A stretch of 64,000 nucleotides of DNA from positions 62,001 through 126,000 of the forward strand of contig NZ_SAVA01000009.1 of assembly GCF_004022465.1 (NCBI RefSeq). Reading direction: 5' to 3'. The DNA comes from Rhodobacter huangdaonensis (GTDB lineage: Bacteria > Pseudomonadota > Alphaproteobacteria > Rhodobacterales > Rhodobacteraceae). The notes under the pieces were generated by a model that saw nothing but the letters and a program-made list of their open reading frames with translations, ran no database searches and was not told the DNA's origin. Below are positions 50,107 to 57,863 of this stretch, piece after piece; positions within the stretch are counted from its first letter, which is position 1; every line of letters starts with the position of its first letter. The position numbers and the translations under genes were made by a program.

Positions 50107-50718
50107 CTAGAGCCATCTTTCCCGCCGCGCATGCAGCAGCGCCGCGCCATAGGACTGCCCGTCCCGCCGGCCGCGCACATTGGCGAGCATCCACTCGTCC
50201 ATGCGCTCGATCAGCAGATCGCTGCCCAGAATGGCATCCGACAGCCCGAGCTTGCCCAACCCGTCGCGCAGCCGCTCGCGCCGCTTGCGCACCGCCGCCG
50301 CCTCCCGCGACATCTCGCGCGCCTCGCGCCGGTCGAGCGCATCGCGCACCTGCTCGAGAACGACCGGGTGCATCAGCCGCACCTCGTCGCCACACCGGCA
50401 CCGTCGCCAGCCCCGGAACGGCCCGAACTCGGCGCGCCGCAGCTCGCCGATCCGCCGCCGCTCGACCCGCAGCATCACCGCCAGCTCGTCGTCGTCATCG
50501 GGCAAGGTCCCGATCGGGCTTTCCGTCTGCGACATGTCGAACAGCGCCCGCGCCATCCCCTGCGTCTCCCAGGACGCCAGCCGGAAGGTGCGCGAGGACA
50601 GCCAGCGGTGATGCCACCACTTCACGAAGGAATGCGCGTCGAGCCGCTCGTCGCGGCCGATCGGATATTCCTCGAGCTCGTCCATCGGCACGAGCCGCGG
50701 CCTTGCCGGATCGATCAT
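50107..50718 (-). CDS. Replication-associated protein, DUF1376-like
   Basis: 203 aa. 'SFVKWWHHRWLSSRTFRLAS', 'TESPIGTLPDDDDELAVML' resemble the DUF1376/YdaU-type N-terminal region of phage replication initiators; the C-terminus is basic ('EAAAVRKRRERLRDGLGKLG'). Coupled (ATGA) to the small gene upstream. Confidence 0.7.
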   Translation of the reverse strand: MIDPARPRLVPMDELEEYPIGRDERLDAHSFVKWWHHRWLSSRTFRLASWETQGMARALFDMSQTESPIGTLPDDDDELAVMLRVERRRIGELRRAEFGPFRGWRRCRCGDEVRLMHPVVLEQVRDALDRREAREMSREAAAVRKRRERLRDGLGKLGLSDAILGSDLLIERMDEWMLANVRGRRDGQSYGAALLHARRERWL

Positions 50719-50900
50719 CTCGTCACCTCCCGCGCACGAACCCCCAAAGGGGCGCGGCGGGATCGACCCGCCGCGCCAGTTGGCCGGCCTGCCGTGCGGC
50801 GCCCGTGGACAGGGTCGCAGGCCGGCGGGAAATCCGAGGTGCCGCTCATTGCAGGCATTCCGCCCGAGCGCACATCAGCCGAGAGACGGAACGCGCTCAT
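50715..50900 (-). CDS. Small hypothetical protein in leftward early operon
   Basis: 61 aa. Its ATG overlaps the upstream stop (ATGA at 50900-50897) and its stop overlaps the next ATG (50718-50715), a double coupling that supports a real gene. Basic, with no recognisable domain. Confidence 0.5.
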   Translation of the reverse strand: MSAFRLSADVRSGGMPAMSGTSDFPPACDPVHGRRTAGRPTGAAGRSRRAPLGVRAREVTR

Positions 50901-51337
50901 GCTTCCTCCCCATCGACGGCGGCAGCGAGGCGGTCGATCGCGCCGCGGGCCTCGTGCACTTCCTTGCGTGCCCGCGCCCGGTTGCCCCGCCCCGAGGCAA
51001 GATCGGCCACCGCACCAACCGCCTCGCCCACCTCGCGCGCCGTCTCCGACACGCACAGCATGAGGTCGATCGCCTCGGTGGTTTCGGGCAGGCTGCGCGC
51101 CAGCCAGCGCCGCACGACCGGGTCGCCCACGGCATCCTCAAGCGCCATGATCTCGACCAGCGGCCAGTCCAGATGCCCCGCCAACCGCTTCGAAAACGTG
51201 CCCTTGCGCATCGAGAAGCCCGAGCCGTCCAGCGCGATGCCGAGGCGCGCGTCGACGAAGCGCGCCGCGTTCTCCACCCCGCCCACACGCGACACCAGCG
51301 CGTGCATGAACTGGTTGATCATCACCCGGTCAGACAT
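50897..51337 (-). CDS. Hypothetical early phage protein
   Basis: 146 aa. 'MINQFMHALVSRVGGVENAA' and 'GTFSKRLAGHLDWPLVEIMA' look like a phage regulatory helical protein (a CII-like role is possible); C-terminal coiled coil 'ARKEVHEARGAIDRLAAAV'. CCTCGGAGG-type purines precede the ATG. Confidence 0.65.
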   Translation of the reverse strand: MSDRVMINQFMHALVSRVGGVENAARFVDARLGIALDGSGFSMRKGTFSKRLAGHLDWPLVEIMALEDAVGDPVVRRWLARSLPETTEAIDLMLCVSETAREVGEAVGAVADLASGRGNRARARKEVHEARGAIDRLAAAVDGEEA

Positions 51338-51500
51338 GGGACACCTCCGAGGAATGCTGATGCCAATTGCGGCAAGCGCCTCGGGCCGTGACCGCCGGAG
51401 AAACCGGGATTCCGTGACGCGCGCCCGCGGCTATGAGAAAGCTCTGGCATGGGAAAGCGCATGCACGGCTCGAACCAAGGATGGCAACCGGGGTCATCAT
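51330..51500 (-). CDS. Small hypothetical protein in leftward early operon
   Basis: 56 aa. ATG at 51500 overlaps the upstream gene stop (ATGA) and its end overlaps the next gene by 8 bp. Supported only by this gene packing; no motif. Confidence 0.4.
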   Translation of the reverse strand: MMTPVAILGSSRACAFPCQSFLIAAGARHGIPVSPAVTARGACRNWHQHSSEVSHV

Positions 51501-51700
51501 GCGGCCTCCTCGCGGAGCGGCGGATGCGCGGCCATGTAGCGGCGCACGCGGTCGACACTCGACAGCGTCGGGCTCGACCGGCCCGCGCGCCATGCGTCCC
51601 AGGTGCCCCATTTCGCGTTGATCGCAGACCGCAGCACCGCCTGAGGCGAGCGCCCGGTGGTGTTAGCGTAAGCAGAGAGGTCGAGGATGAGCTGTTCCAT
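51497..51700 (-). CDS. Cro-like small DNA-binding protein
   Basis: 67 aa. Contains 'YANTTGRSPQAVLRSAINAK' and 'WDAWRAGRSSPTLSSVDRVR', an HTH-like layout. Position divergent from the CI-like repressor with operators between them is that of Cro. ATG at 51700. Confidence 0.65.
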   Translation of the reverse strand: MEQLILDLSAYANTTGRSPQAVLRSAINAKWGTWDAWRAGRSSPTLSSVDRVRRYMAAHPPLREEAA

Positions 51701-51711
51701 GGGCACTATGG

Positions 51712-51789
51712 TATGGGGGATTTCCCCCATATTGAAAAGGGGGAAGACCCCCATAGCCCCAACGCCACTTGTGGGGCATCTTCCCCATA
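51712..51789. promoter_or_regulatory. Operator region between cro-like and cI-like genes
   Basis: Three related G4-5/C4-5 palindromes: TATGGGGG-ATTT-CCCCCATA (51712-51731, perfect), GGGGG-AAGA-CCCCC (51739-51752) and TGGGG-CATCTT-CCCCA (51772-51787). Spaced about 27 and 33 bp, as in lambda-type operator arrays. The same motif returns at 55830-55870. Confidence 0.8.
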
Positions 51790-52451
51790 TGCAGAAACAG
51801 AACCTCGACGCCTTCGCGCGCGGCCTCAAAATCATCATGGATGCCGAGGGGTGGAAGATGAAACCGCTCTCCGAAGCCGCCGGCATGGGAGAATCCGGCA
51901 TTCGGGACCTGTTCCGCTACTCCTCGGCCCCCAAGGTTTCCAATGCCTATGCGATCAGCCAAGTTCTCGGGCGCACGGTCGACGAGATCATCCAGATCGG
52001 GAAGTCCGGGCTGCTGTCAGATCGCCCTGAGGTGCCAGTCATCGCCGTCGCCGGTCGCGTCGGCGCCGGGGCAGAGGTCTACCTGGTCGACGCCTACGGC
52101 AAGGGGAACGGCCTGTTTCATGTCGCCTGTCCACCACAGCTCAATCCGCACGGTATCGTTGCGGTCGAGGTCGAGGGCGACAGCATGTCCCCCGCCTATC
52201 CACCCGGCACGATTCTGTTCTACAGCCGGGAGGCCCTCGGGGTTCCGACCGAGGCCATTGGCCGGGTTTGCGTGTGCGAGGACGCCAGCGGCAGGGCGTG
52301 GGTGAAGCATATCAAGCCGGGGCTCGAGGAGGGAACCTTCTCCCTTATCTCGCTGAACCCGCACCACGACCCGCAGCATGGCGTCCGGCTGCAGTGGGCA
52401 GCCCCGGTTAAGTTCAGCCTGCCGCCTGAGTTCGTGAAGATAGTTGGCTGA
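51789..52451 (+). CDS. CI-like prophage repressor (HTH + S24 peptidase)
   Basis: 220 aa. N-terminal HTH ('KPLSEAAGMGESGIRDLFRY'), C-terminal S24/LexA-like domain with catalytic Ser in 'VEGDSMSPAYPPG' and Lys in 'AWVKHIKPG'; 'AVAGRVGAGAEV' holds the probable Ala-Gly autocleavage site. It should keep the lysogen and be cut on RecA activation. ATG 51789 matches the family start; the open frame upstream runs through the operators. Confidence 0.92.
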   Translation: MQKQNLDAFARGLKIIMDAEGWKMKPLSEAAGMGESGIRDLFRYSSAPKVSNAYAISQVLGRTVDEIIQIGKSGLLSDRPEVPVIAVAGRVGAGAEVYLVDAYGKGNGLFHVACPPQLNPHGIVAVEVEGDSMSPAYPPGTILFYSREALGVPTEAIGRVCVCEDASGRAWVKHIKPGLEEGTFSLISLNPHHDPQHGVRLQWAAPVKFSLPPEFVKIVG

Positions 52452-52612
52452 GAAGCCCCTGCCCCTTCGGCCCTTAGCGGACTTTGACGCAGGAGACCTT
52501 GGCTGCAGTGCGGCTCCTGAAAGCAGACGTCCAACGCTGGCCATCAAGATTTTTCTGGCACACGGATAACATCCTTGGAATAGTGCCGCTGAATAGCGTT
52601 TGAGGTGACGAA

Positions 52613-53572
52613 GTGAGACCGATAATCAACAGAACCCGCGTTTTTTCTAGTTCTTTATTGATTGATTTTGAGAGCGAAGGATTTCCCACAAGTATCGGTC
52701 CCGCGAATGGCTTTCAGTTTTTATCAACAACCTGGCGTGAGATACTATGGGCCGCCTTAACCGTTGGGCGCCCGAGCATAAGCTTTATCTTTCAGCATGG
52801 ATTGGCCTCGCTGTTCGAAGCACTCTACCGTATCTCTCAGATGCGCATGGCACTAACCCAAGAAACCTTTAGTCAACATCTTTATCGAACCAACGCCTTT
52901 CGCCAGCTCGATCCAACCGAGAAGGGTGCAGTGAGCTACGCACTGGGTATGACCTTCTGTAAGCTCTTTGCGCACAAGTTGCTGAACACTCATTGGCTGC
53001 TTCACCTTGATGTATTCAAAGACCAACTAAACCCAGAATTGCTCACGGGGAAATCTCGACCTGACCTTGTCGGTCAGAATGATGCAGGGGACTGGCACGC
53101 CTTTGAGAGTAAAGGACGGTCAAGCTCCCCAAATGATGATGCAAAGAAAAAGGCTAAGCAGCAGGCGCAAAGGTTGGTTCGCGTTGACGGCCAAGATTGC
53201 CGCCTGCACATTGGTGCAATTTCTTTCTTCCGGGGCGAAACTTTAGAGTTTTATTGGCGTGACCCTGAGCCGATCAAAGAGGAGCCACTTGAGGTGAGAC
53301 TCCCAGAAGATGCTTGGAAACACTATTACCTTCCAGCGTTGGCGTTTAGCCAAACCGAAGGATTGGATGAGCCTAACGGCACCGACGAAATCGGCATTTC
53401 TGTAGAGATTGCTCCACACATCTATGAGCTACTTGTGCAAGGAGAGTGGTCCAAAGCCAAAGAGCTAGCTGACAGGAGCCGCCAAGAGTTGACTGAGCAA
53501 GGCTACTTTCCTGATGGCATCAAGCTTGCGGTGGGAGAAAACTGGGCCAAAGGCCATGGTACGTTCAAGTAA
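52613..53572 (+). CDS. PD-(D/E)XK nuclease-like protein, prophage cargo
   Basis: 319 aa, GTG start with GAGGTG upstream. Helical N-terminal half; then 'GKSRPDLVG' (D151) and 'WHAFESKGR' (E165-S-K167) give the D...ExK catalytic pattern, followed by a Lys-rich helix 'NDDAKKKAKQQAQRL', as in many restriction-like nucleases. AT-rich beside the phage: 52621-52680 has 22 G+C of 60. Not essential for a phage by position (between CI and the rightward promoter), so likely defence cargo (inference). Family not recognised. Confidence 0.75.
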   Translation: MRPIINRTRVFSSSLLIDFESEGFPTSIGPANGFQFLSTTWREILWAALTVGRPSISFIFQHGLASLFEALYRISQMRMALTQETFSQHLYRTNAFRQLDPTEKGAVSYALGMTFCKLFAHKLLNTHWLLHLDVFKDQLNPELLTGKSRPDLVGQNDAGDWHAFESKGRSSSPNDDAKKKAKQQAQRLVRVDGQDCRLHIGAISFFRGETLEFYWRDPEPIKEEPLEVRLPEDAWKHYYLPALAFSQTEGLDEPNGTDEIGISVEIAPHIYELLVQGEWSKAKELADRSRQELTEQGYFPDGIKLAVGENWAKGHGTFK

Positions 53573-53807
53573 GTCAAAAATTTGCGGCCTTAATTCGGCC
53601 CCAAGCTGCCGTTCAAACGCCTCTCCGGGAGGGTCCGCTTTGCGCCCCCCATCTGGCCGTTCCCGGTCAAAGTTGGGCGTCCTGAAAGCTGCCTTTGGCC
53701 GCAGCACCTGCCAAGGCCCACTATGCGGGCGGATTTGCCCTTCAATCCCGGCTCTCGAAGCTCTACCTGAGCAGTCGCAGTCGGCCAATCTCAGCCTTGG
53801 CGAGTGA
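53573..53807. other. Non-coding gap between nuclease-like gene and IS481 relic
   Basis: 235 bp, GC-rich again, with short overlapping ORFs and no match to a known gene. Probably a junction of recombined pieces. Confidence 0.4.
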
Positions 53808-54000
53808 TGGTTTCCACTACGACAGCCACGACCATCTCCGCACCCACCTCACGGACTTCATGGCGGCCTACAACTTCGCGCGGAGGCTCAAGACCCTCAG
53901 CGGCCTCACACCCTAAGAATACATCGGCAAAGTCTGGACTTCAGAGCCGGACAGATTCATCGTTGACCCGATCCACCAGATGCCGGGACTGAACACCTAA
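53808..54000 (+). pseudogene. IS481-family transposase C-terminal relic
   Basis: Encodes 'SHDHLRTHLTDFMAAYNFAR', then 'LKTLSGLTP', an in-frame TAA at 53914-53916 where Tyr (TAC) is expected, then 'EYIGKVWTSEPDRF' and 'DPIHQMPGLNT' to the natural stop. This is the IS481 transposase C-terminus with one nonsense change. The N-terminal three quarters are missing. Confidence 0.85.
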
Positions 54001-54097
54001 CTCAGTGCTAATCTTGGGAATGGGCAGTTAACATGTTATAGTAATGTCGGTGCCCAGGCGCTTTCTGTGATCAAGATCTATCATGAGGAAACCGATT

Positions 54098-55252
54098 ATG
54101 CCGATCCATTTCGATACCGCATTCTCGTTCGACGATCCCTCCGTCAAAGCCTTCCTTTTCGATGGCAGCGCGGCGTCCTACACTGCCAAGCCACCGCAGC
54201 CGGCGGGGTTCGGTCACGACTCGCAGGACCGCCGACCCAGCGGTGAGCCGGTCACCGCGATCCAGGACATCGTATTTCTGGTCCAGGAATGGTGGCAGCT
54301 TCTGCAGGCGGGCAGCGGCGCGGGCGTCCACCGGGTCGTGGTCGCGATGGAGCAGCGGGTCGAACTGAGCGTCAGCTACTGGGCCTTCTTCCGCGACGGA
54401 TTGTCGGACGCGGCAATCGCCGAGGGGCGGGCGCTGCTTGCGTCCTACGATCCGGCGAGCGACGGCAACGACGTCGAGGCTTGGGTGCAGGCGCATATCG
54501 GGCCGAACCTGCAACTCGACGATTTCGTCCTCGATACCGCGGTGACGCTGCGCAAGATCGACCAGCCGCAGGAGCGCGACATCAGCCAGCGCGACGCGCT
54601 GTTCGCGCTGCTCGGCGTCGGCGGGGGCGAGCCGCCGCACAGCGAGATCCCGGTCGTGGGCGATTACTCGCTGCCGCAGTGGGGGCACGACCACCAGCTA
54701 GACCTCGTCCTGATCCGCACTGCGGTCTTGCAGGAGGACAGCGCGCCGCCGCTCGATCCGACGACCGGCAAGGAGGTCGCGCCGGGCCACGCGACGGACC
54801 CCATGGAGGTGGGCAGGGCGATCGATGACGTCCTCGGCCAGGTCGTCCCGAGCAGTTGCGGCCAGATGAAGCGAGAGCAGTTCGGGCTGTTGGCCCTCGC
54901 CGCCTGGCCCGAGTTCAAGATCAGCTGGACGCGAATCCGCATCCGGATCGGCTGCAGCTCGATCAGCATTTCGGTGCCGATGCTGCATGTCCGGCTCAGC
55001 AAGCTGGTGTTCTACGTCTATTACTCGCTGCCGAGGAACCTTGGTCGCACCGTCTTCAAGATCGCCGAGACCTGCGCGATCCGCTCAGCGTTGGGAAGCG
55101 CGGTGATCGGTATCGTCACCACCAACATCGCGGCGGCGGTGGGCAGTTTCACCCCGCTGTTCGAGCGCTGCCTCGAACGCGAGGTGGTGAACTGCATCCA
55201 CCCGGGCCTGATGCTGCTGAAGGAGCCGGGCGACTGGGTGCCGCCGGACTGA
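54098..55252 (+). CDS. Hypothetical protein of unknown family, prophage cargo
   Basis: 384 aa, not recognised. Start at ATG 54098 has GAGG eight bases upstream; an ATG at 54083 without a site adds five residues. N-terminal half is acidic and probably globular ('EWWQLLQAGSGAGVHRVVVA'). Residues ~270-340 are hydrophobic and strand-like ('RIRIRIGCSSISISVPMLHV', 'KLVFYVYYSLPRN'), then 'GSAVIGIVTTNIAAAVGSF' could cross or lie on a membrane. GC-rich, unlike the nuclease-like neighbour, so of a different origin. A membrane-active effector is one possibility, unproven. Confidence 0.6.
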   Translation: MPIHFDTAFSFDDPSVKAFLFDGSAASYTAKPPQPAGFGHDSQDRRPSGEPVTAIQDIVFLVQEWWQLLQAGSGAGVHRVVVAMEQRVELSVSYWAFFRDGLSDAAIAEGRALLASYDPASDGNDVEAWVQAHIGPNLQLDDFVLDTAVTLRKIDQPQERDISQRDALFALLGVGGGEPPHSEIPVVGDYSLPQWGHDHQLDLVLIRTAVLQEDSAPPLDPTTGKEVAPGHATDPMEVGRAIDDVLGQVVPSSCGQMKREQFGLLALAAWPEFKISWTRIRIRIGCSSISISVPMLHVRLSKLVFYVYYSLPRNLGRTVFKIAETCAIRSALGSAVIGIVTTNIAAAVGSFTPLFERCLEREVVNCIHPGLMLLKEPGDWVPPD

Positions 55253-55272
55253 GCGGGCCCGGTGACCGAAAA

Positions 55273-55300
55273 CGCCCGCCGGTCGGCCGACCGGCGGGCG
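55273..55300 (-). terminator. Intrinsic terminator carried with the grxD fragment
   Basis: Perfect 14-bp inverted repeat CGCCCGCCGGTCGG/CCGACCGGCGGGCG, followed on the minus strand by TTTTC. It lies 26 bp after the grxD stop, so it is probably the native grxD terminator, and can also end the plus-strand gene at 55252. Confidence 0.85.
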
Positions 55301-55326
55301 CTCTCATCAGACAGGACAAGCCACGC

Positions 55327-55482
55327 TCAGGCGTTGGCTTCGCGGATCTTCTCGGCGGCTTCCTTGTTGTAGGCGATGCCCTTGGCCTCGAAGAGCTGGT
55401 CGAGCTCGCCCGACAGCGTCATCTCGGTGACGATGTCGCAGCCGTCGACGAATTCGCCCTTCACGTAGAGCTGGGGGATGGT
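55327..55482 (-). pseudogene. grxD: 3' fragment of a Grx4-type monothiol glutaredoxin gene
   Basis: The minus strand encodes 51 codons 'TIPQLYVKGEFVDGCDIVTE' ... 'LDQLFEAKGIAYNKEAAEKI' to a natural stop at 55327-55329. This is the C-terminal half of the Grx4/GrxD family; the CGFS active site and everything upstream are missing, with an abrupt joint at 55482/55483. A piece of chromosomal gene caught inside the prophage. Confidence 0.88.
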
Positions 55483-55825
55483 CGCTTATCCGAAAGTCTG
55501 CTCTCACGAAGCCGCGATGCAGCGGCCAATTCAGGACCCAGGTTGGCAATTGCTCGGGAGCGGCGGGGTCGGTCGGCTTGCGCGATGTCCGCTTCGGTCA
55601 GTCAGCATCCCGGACCTGCCATTCCGCAATCGGCCCCAAACCGGCCATTCGCGCCCACCGCAGCGAACAGCCGCTCACCGCCCACATCAACCGCATGCCC
55701 TCGCCCCACACCGCTGAGGCCACCAGTGCCGTCGAGGTCTGGTAACGGCCGGCACCAACCCATTCCCAGAATGTCTGGCTACCTGCTGAACTTCCGTTCT
55801 CAAGGCTGATTCTTCGCCGACCAGA
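55483..55825. other. Non-coding debris between grxD fragment and rightward promoter
   Basis: About 340 bp without a convincing ORF on either strand; short frames only. It separates the cargo block from the CI-type operators. Confidence 0.45.
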
Positions 55826-55828
55826 AAG

Positions 55829-55886
55829 AGGGGTATTTCCCCATTGTTCTTGACATGGGGATTTTCCCCCATTTAGTATCCCCCCA
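55829..55886 (+). promoter_or_regulatory. Rightward early promoter with CI-type operators
   Basis: -35 TTGACA at 55850-55855 and -10-like TAGTAT at 55874-55879 (18-base spacer). A GGGG-ATTTTC-CCCC palindrome (55857-55870) fills the spacer, a second GGGG-TATTT-CCCC (55830-55842) is upstream and a half-site CCCCCC follows the -10. Same motif as between cro and cI, so repressor binding should block this promoter. Confidence 0.75.
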
Positions 55887-55943
55887 TCACCCGCCGCTGA
55901 CACCCACCCTGGGCCGATCGCGGGATCACCGATGGAGGATCAC

Positions 55944-56078
55944 ATGGGAAAGACCCGCCTGCACGTTTCCGACATGCTGCTCGCGGCGCTGATCTGCGCT
56001 GGCAGCCTGGTCATCGCCCGCGCCGCGCTCGACACCGCGCTGGCGCTGCCCCACCTCAGCGCCGGGGCGCTGGCCTGA
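55944..56078 (+). CDS. Small single-helix membrane protein
   Basis: 44 aa with one hydrophobic helix ('MLLAALICAGSLVIARAALD'). GGAGGA lies just before the ATG, and its stop overlaps the next ATG (TGATG). First gene of the rightward operon; function unknown. Confidence 0.6.
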   Translation: MGKTRLHVSDMLLAALICAGSLVIARAALDTALALPHLSAGALA

Positions 56079-56386
56079 TGGTGCTGCCCGTCTCCCCCCT
56101 CGCCCGCCTGCTCGACCGGCTCACACCGCTTGAGCCGGAAGACCGCGTCGACGCGATCGTCGGCGAGATCACCGCGACCGGCGCCGGCCAGCTCGAGCTG
56201 GACTGGCGGCCCGCCTGGAAATGGCCGCCCGGCTTCGTAGTTGAGCTGGCCGGCGGCAAGATCGAGCTGCACGGCATCGAGGCCACCGGCCCCGACCTTG
56301 CCACGCTCTGCGCGCGCTGGATCGCCGCGGCGGTCGATGCCGCCCCGCTGGCCGAGGCCCGCGCGCGCCTCGCGCTGACCGGCTGA
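56078..56386 (+). CDS. Hypothetical early phage protein
   Basis: 102 aa, acidic, 'LEPEDRVDAIVGEITATGAG' and 'VVELAGGKIELHGIEATGPD'. No known family. Coupled to the gene before it. Confidence 0.6.
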   Translation: MVLPVSPLARLLDRLTPLEPEDRVDAIVGEITATGAGQLELDWRPAWKWPPGFVVELAGGKIELHGIEATGPDLATLCARWIAAAVDAAPLAEARARLALTG

Positions 56387-56563
56387 TTGTACGGCGCGGG
56401 CGCCGGGACCTCCCCGCCGCCGCCCGCGCAGCCGCGACCCCGGCGGCGCCACCACTCACGATGACCACAGCTGCCGCCGGGGCAGTGATCCGGGCATGTC
56501 GCCCGGTGCGGGCGGGATTGCATTCGGCTGGCACCCGCCCGCCAACCCCTCACGGAGGATCCG

Positions 56564-56968
56564 ATGTTCATGCCCCCCGCCCCCGATCCCCAGAACTCCA
56601 CCCCGGCCCAGATCCCGGGCGGCAGCGAGACGCAGGCCAGCATGGCCAGCCTCACCGCCATGCCGCCGGTCAACACGGGCGGGCGGATCCCGGTCAAGAA
56701 CACGCCGGCCGACGTGGCGGTTGGGGATCATCTCTACAACGTCACCGCCGAAGAGCTGCGCCAGTTCATCGAGCAATTCGAGCACCTCGAAGCCGAGAAG
56801 AAGGACATCGCCGAGCAGCAGAAGGACGTGATGGCCGAGGCCAAGGCGCGCGGCTACAACACCAAGGTGATGAAGATCATCATCGCGCAGCGCAAGCGTG
56901 ACCGCGACGATCTGGCCGAGGAAGAGGCTACCCTCGACCTCTACAAGGCCGCCTTGGGGATGGTCTGA
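56564..56968 (+). CDS. GapR-like DUF2312 DNA-binding protein
   Basis: 134 aa. Residues ~50-134 match DUF2312: 'NVTAEELRQFIEQFEHLEAE', 'VMAEAKARGYNTKVMKII', 'AQRKRDRDDLAEEEATLDLY', 'KAALGM'. GapR of Caulobacter, the type member, clamps over-twisted DNA ahead of polymerases. The first ~50 residues are a phage-specific Pro/Gly-rich extension. GGAGG precedes the ATG. Confidence 0.88.
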   Translation: MFMPPAPDPQNSTPAQIPGGSETQASMASLTAMPPVNTGGRIPVKNTPADVAVGDHLYNVTAEELRQFIEQFEHLEAEKKDIAEQQKDVMAEAKARGYNTKVMKIIIAQRKRDRDDLAEEEATLDLYKAALGMV

Positions 56969-57150
56969 TGGAACAGCCCCACCACGTCAGCCTCGCCCCG
57001 CTCCTCGAGGCGCTGCGCCTGCGGCCTGACGATCCGCGCGTAGAGACGGCGCCGCCTCGCGACGTCATCACCCCCGCCCGCCGACTACGCCGCCGCATCC
57101 CGGTGCTGGTCGTGGCGCTGCGCGAGATGCTGGCGGAGGGGCGCGCATGA
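56968..57150 (+). CDS. Small hypothetical protein
   Basis: 60 aa, basic C-terminus ('ITPARRLRRRIPVLVVALRE'). Start overlaps the GapR-like stop and its stop overlaps the methyltransferase start, so it is held in a coupled chain. No function recognised. Confidence 0.55.
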   Translation: MEQPHHVSLAPLLEALRLRPDDPRVETAPPRDVITPARRLRRRIPVLVVALREMLAEGRA

Positions 57151-57863
57151 CCGCTCTGCGCGTCCTGATCGGCTGCGAGCGCTCGGGCATCGTGCGCCGC
57201 GCCTTCGCGGCCCGCGGGCATGATGCCTGGTCGTGCGACCTCGCCCCGGCCGAGGATGGCAGCAACCGGCACATGGTCTGCGATGTGCGCGAGGCGCTTG
57301 GCCTCGGCTGGGATCTGGCCGTCATCTGCCACCCGCCCTGCACGCGCCTCGCCAACAGCGGCGTGCGCTGGCTGACCACCCCACCGCGAAATCCGCCCGA
57401 CGAGGTCACCGCGGCCGAGCGCGCAGCCTGGCGCGGGCTCGATGACGCAACCCGCCTGCAGATCATGTGGCGCCTGCTCGATGAGGGCGCGGCACTCTTC
57501 TCGGCGTGCTGGAGCGCTCCGGTGCCGCGGATCGCGATCGAGAACCCGGTGATGCACAAGCATGCCAAGGCACGGATCCGCGAGTTCCGCCCCTTTGCGC
57601 AGAGCGTGCAGCCCTGGCAATTCGGCACCGATCCCGCCGGCCCGGACAATGTCACGAAGCGCACCTGCCTGTGGCTGCGCGGCCTGCCGAAGCTCACGGC
57701 CACCGGCACGCTCGACGGCAGCACCGCGCGCGATGAAATCCACCGCGCCCCGCCCGGCCCCGGGCGAAAGGTCTTCCGCAGCCGGTTCTTCCCCGGCCTC
57801 GCGGCGGCCATGGCCGAGCAATGGGGCGATCACGCCCTCGAAGAGATCAGGAGGATCGCATGA
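57147..57863 (+). CDS. DNA cytosine methyltransferase-like phage protein
   Basis: 238 aa. SAM-binding start 'VLIGCERSGIVRRAFAARGH' (motif I-like), catalytic 'HPPCTRLANSGVRW' with the P-C dipeptide and N-S-G (motif IV), and 'IAIENPVMHKHA' (motif VI-like E-N-P). Short, target-recognition region reduced, as in many phage C5-methyltransferase-like proteins. No partner endonuclease adjacent, so it probably protects phage DNA from host restriction. Confidence 0.8.
   Translation: MTALRVLIGCERSGIVRRAFAARGHDAWSCDLAPAEDGSNRHMVCDVREALGLGWDLAVICHPPCTRLANSGVRWLTTPPRNPPDEVTAAERAAWRGLDDATRLQIMWRLLDEGAALFSACWSAPVPRIAIENPVMHKHAKARIREFRPFAQSVQPWQFGTDPAGPDNVTKRTCLWLRGLPKLTATGTLDGSTARDEIHRAPPGPGRKVFRSRFFPGLAAAMAEQWGDHALEEIRRIA

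Noticed and set aside
55307..55549. 80-codon minus-strand frame
   Set aside because: Wrong frame; the neighbouring frame gives the glutaredoxin C-terminus with a natural stop.
57147..57863. Restriction-modification system based on the cytosine methyltransferase
   Set aside because: No endonuclease or specificity gene adjacent in the operon; the nuclease-like gene at 52.6 kb is far away, AT-rich and in a different unit.
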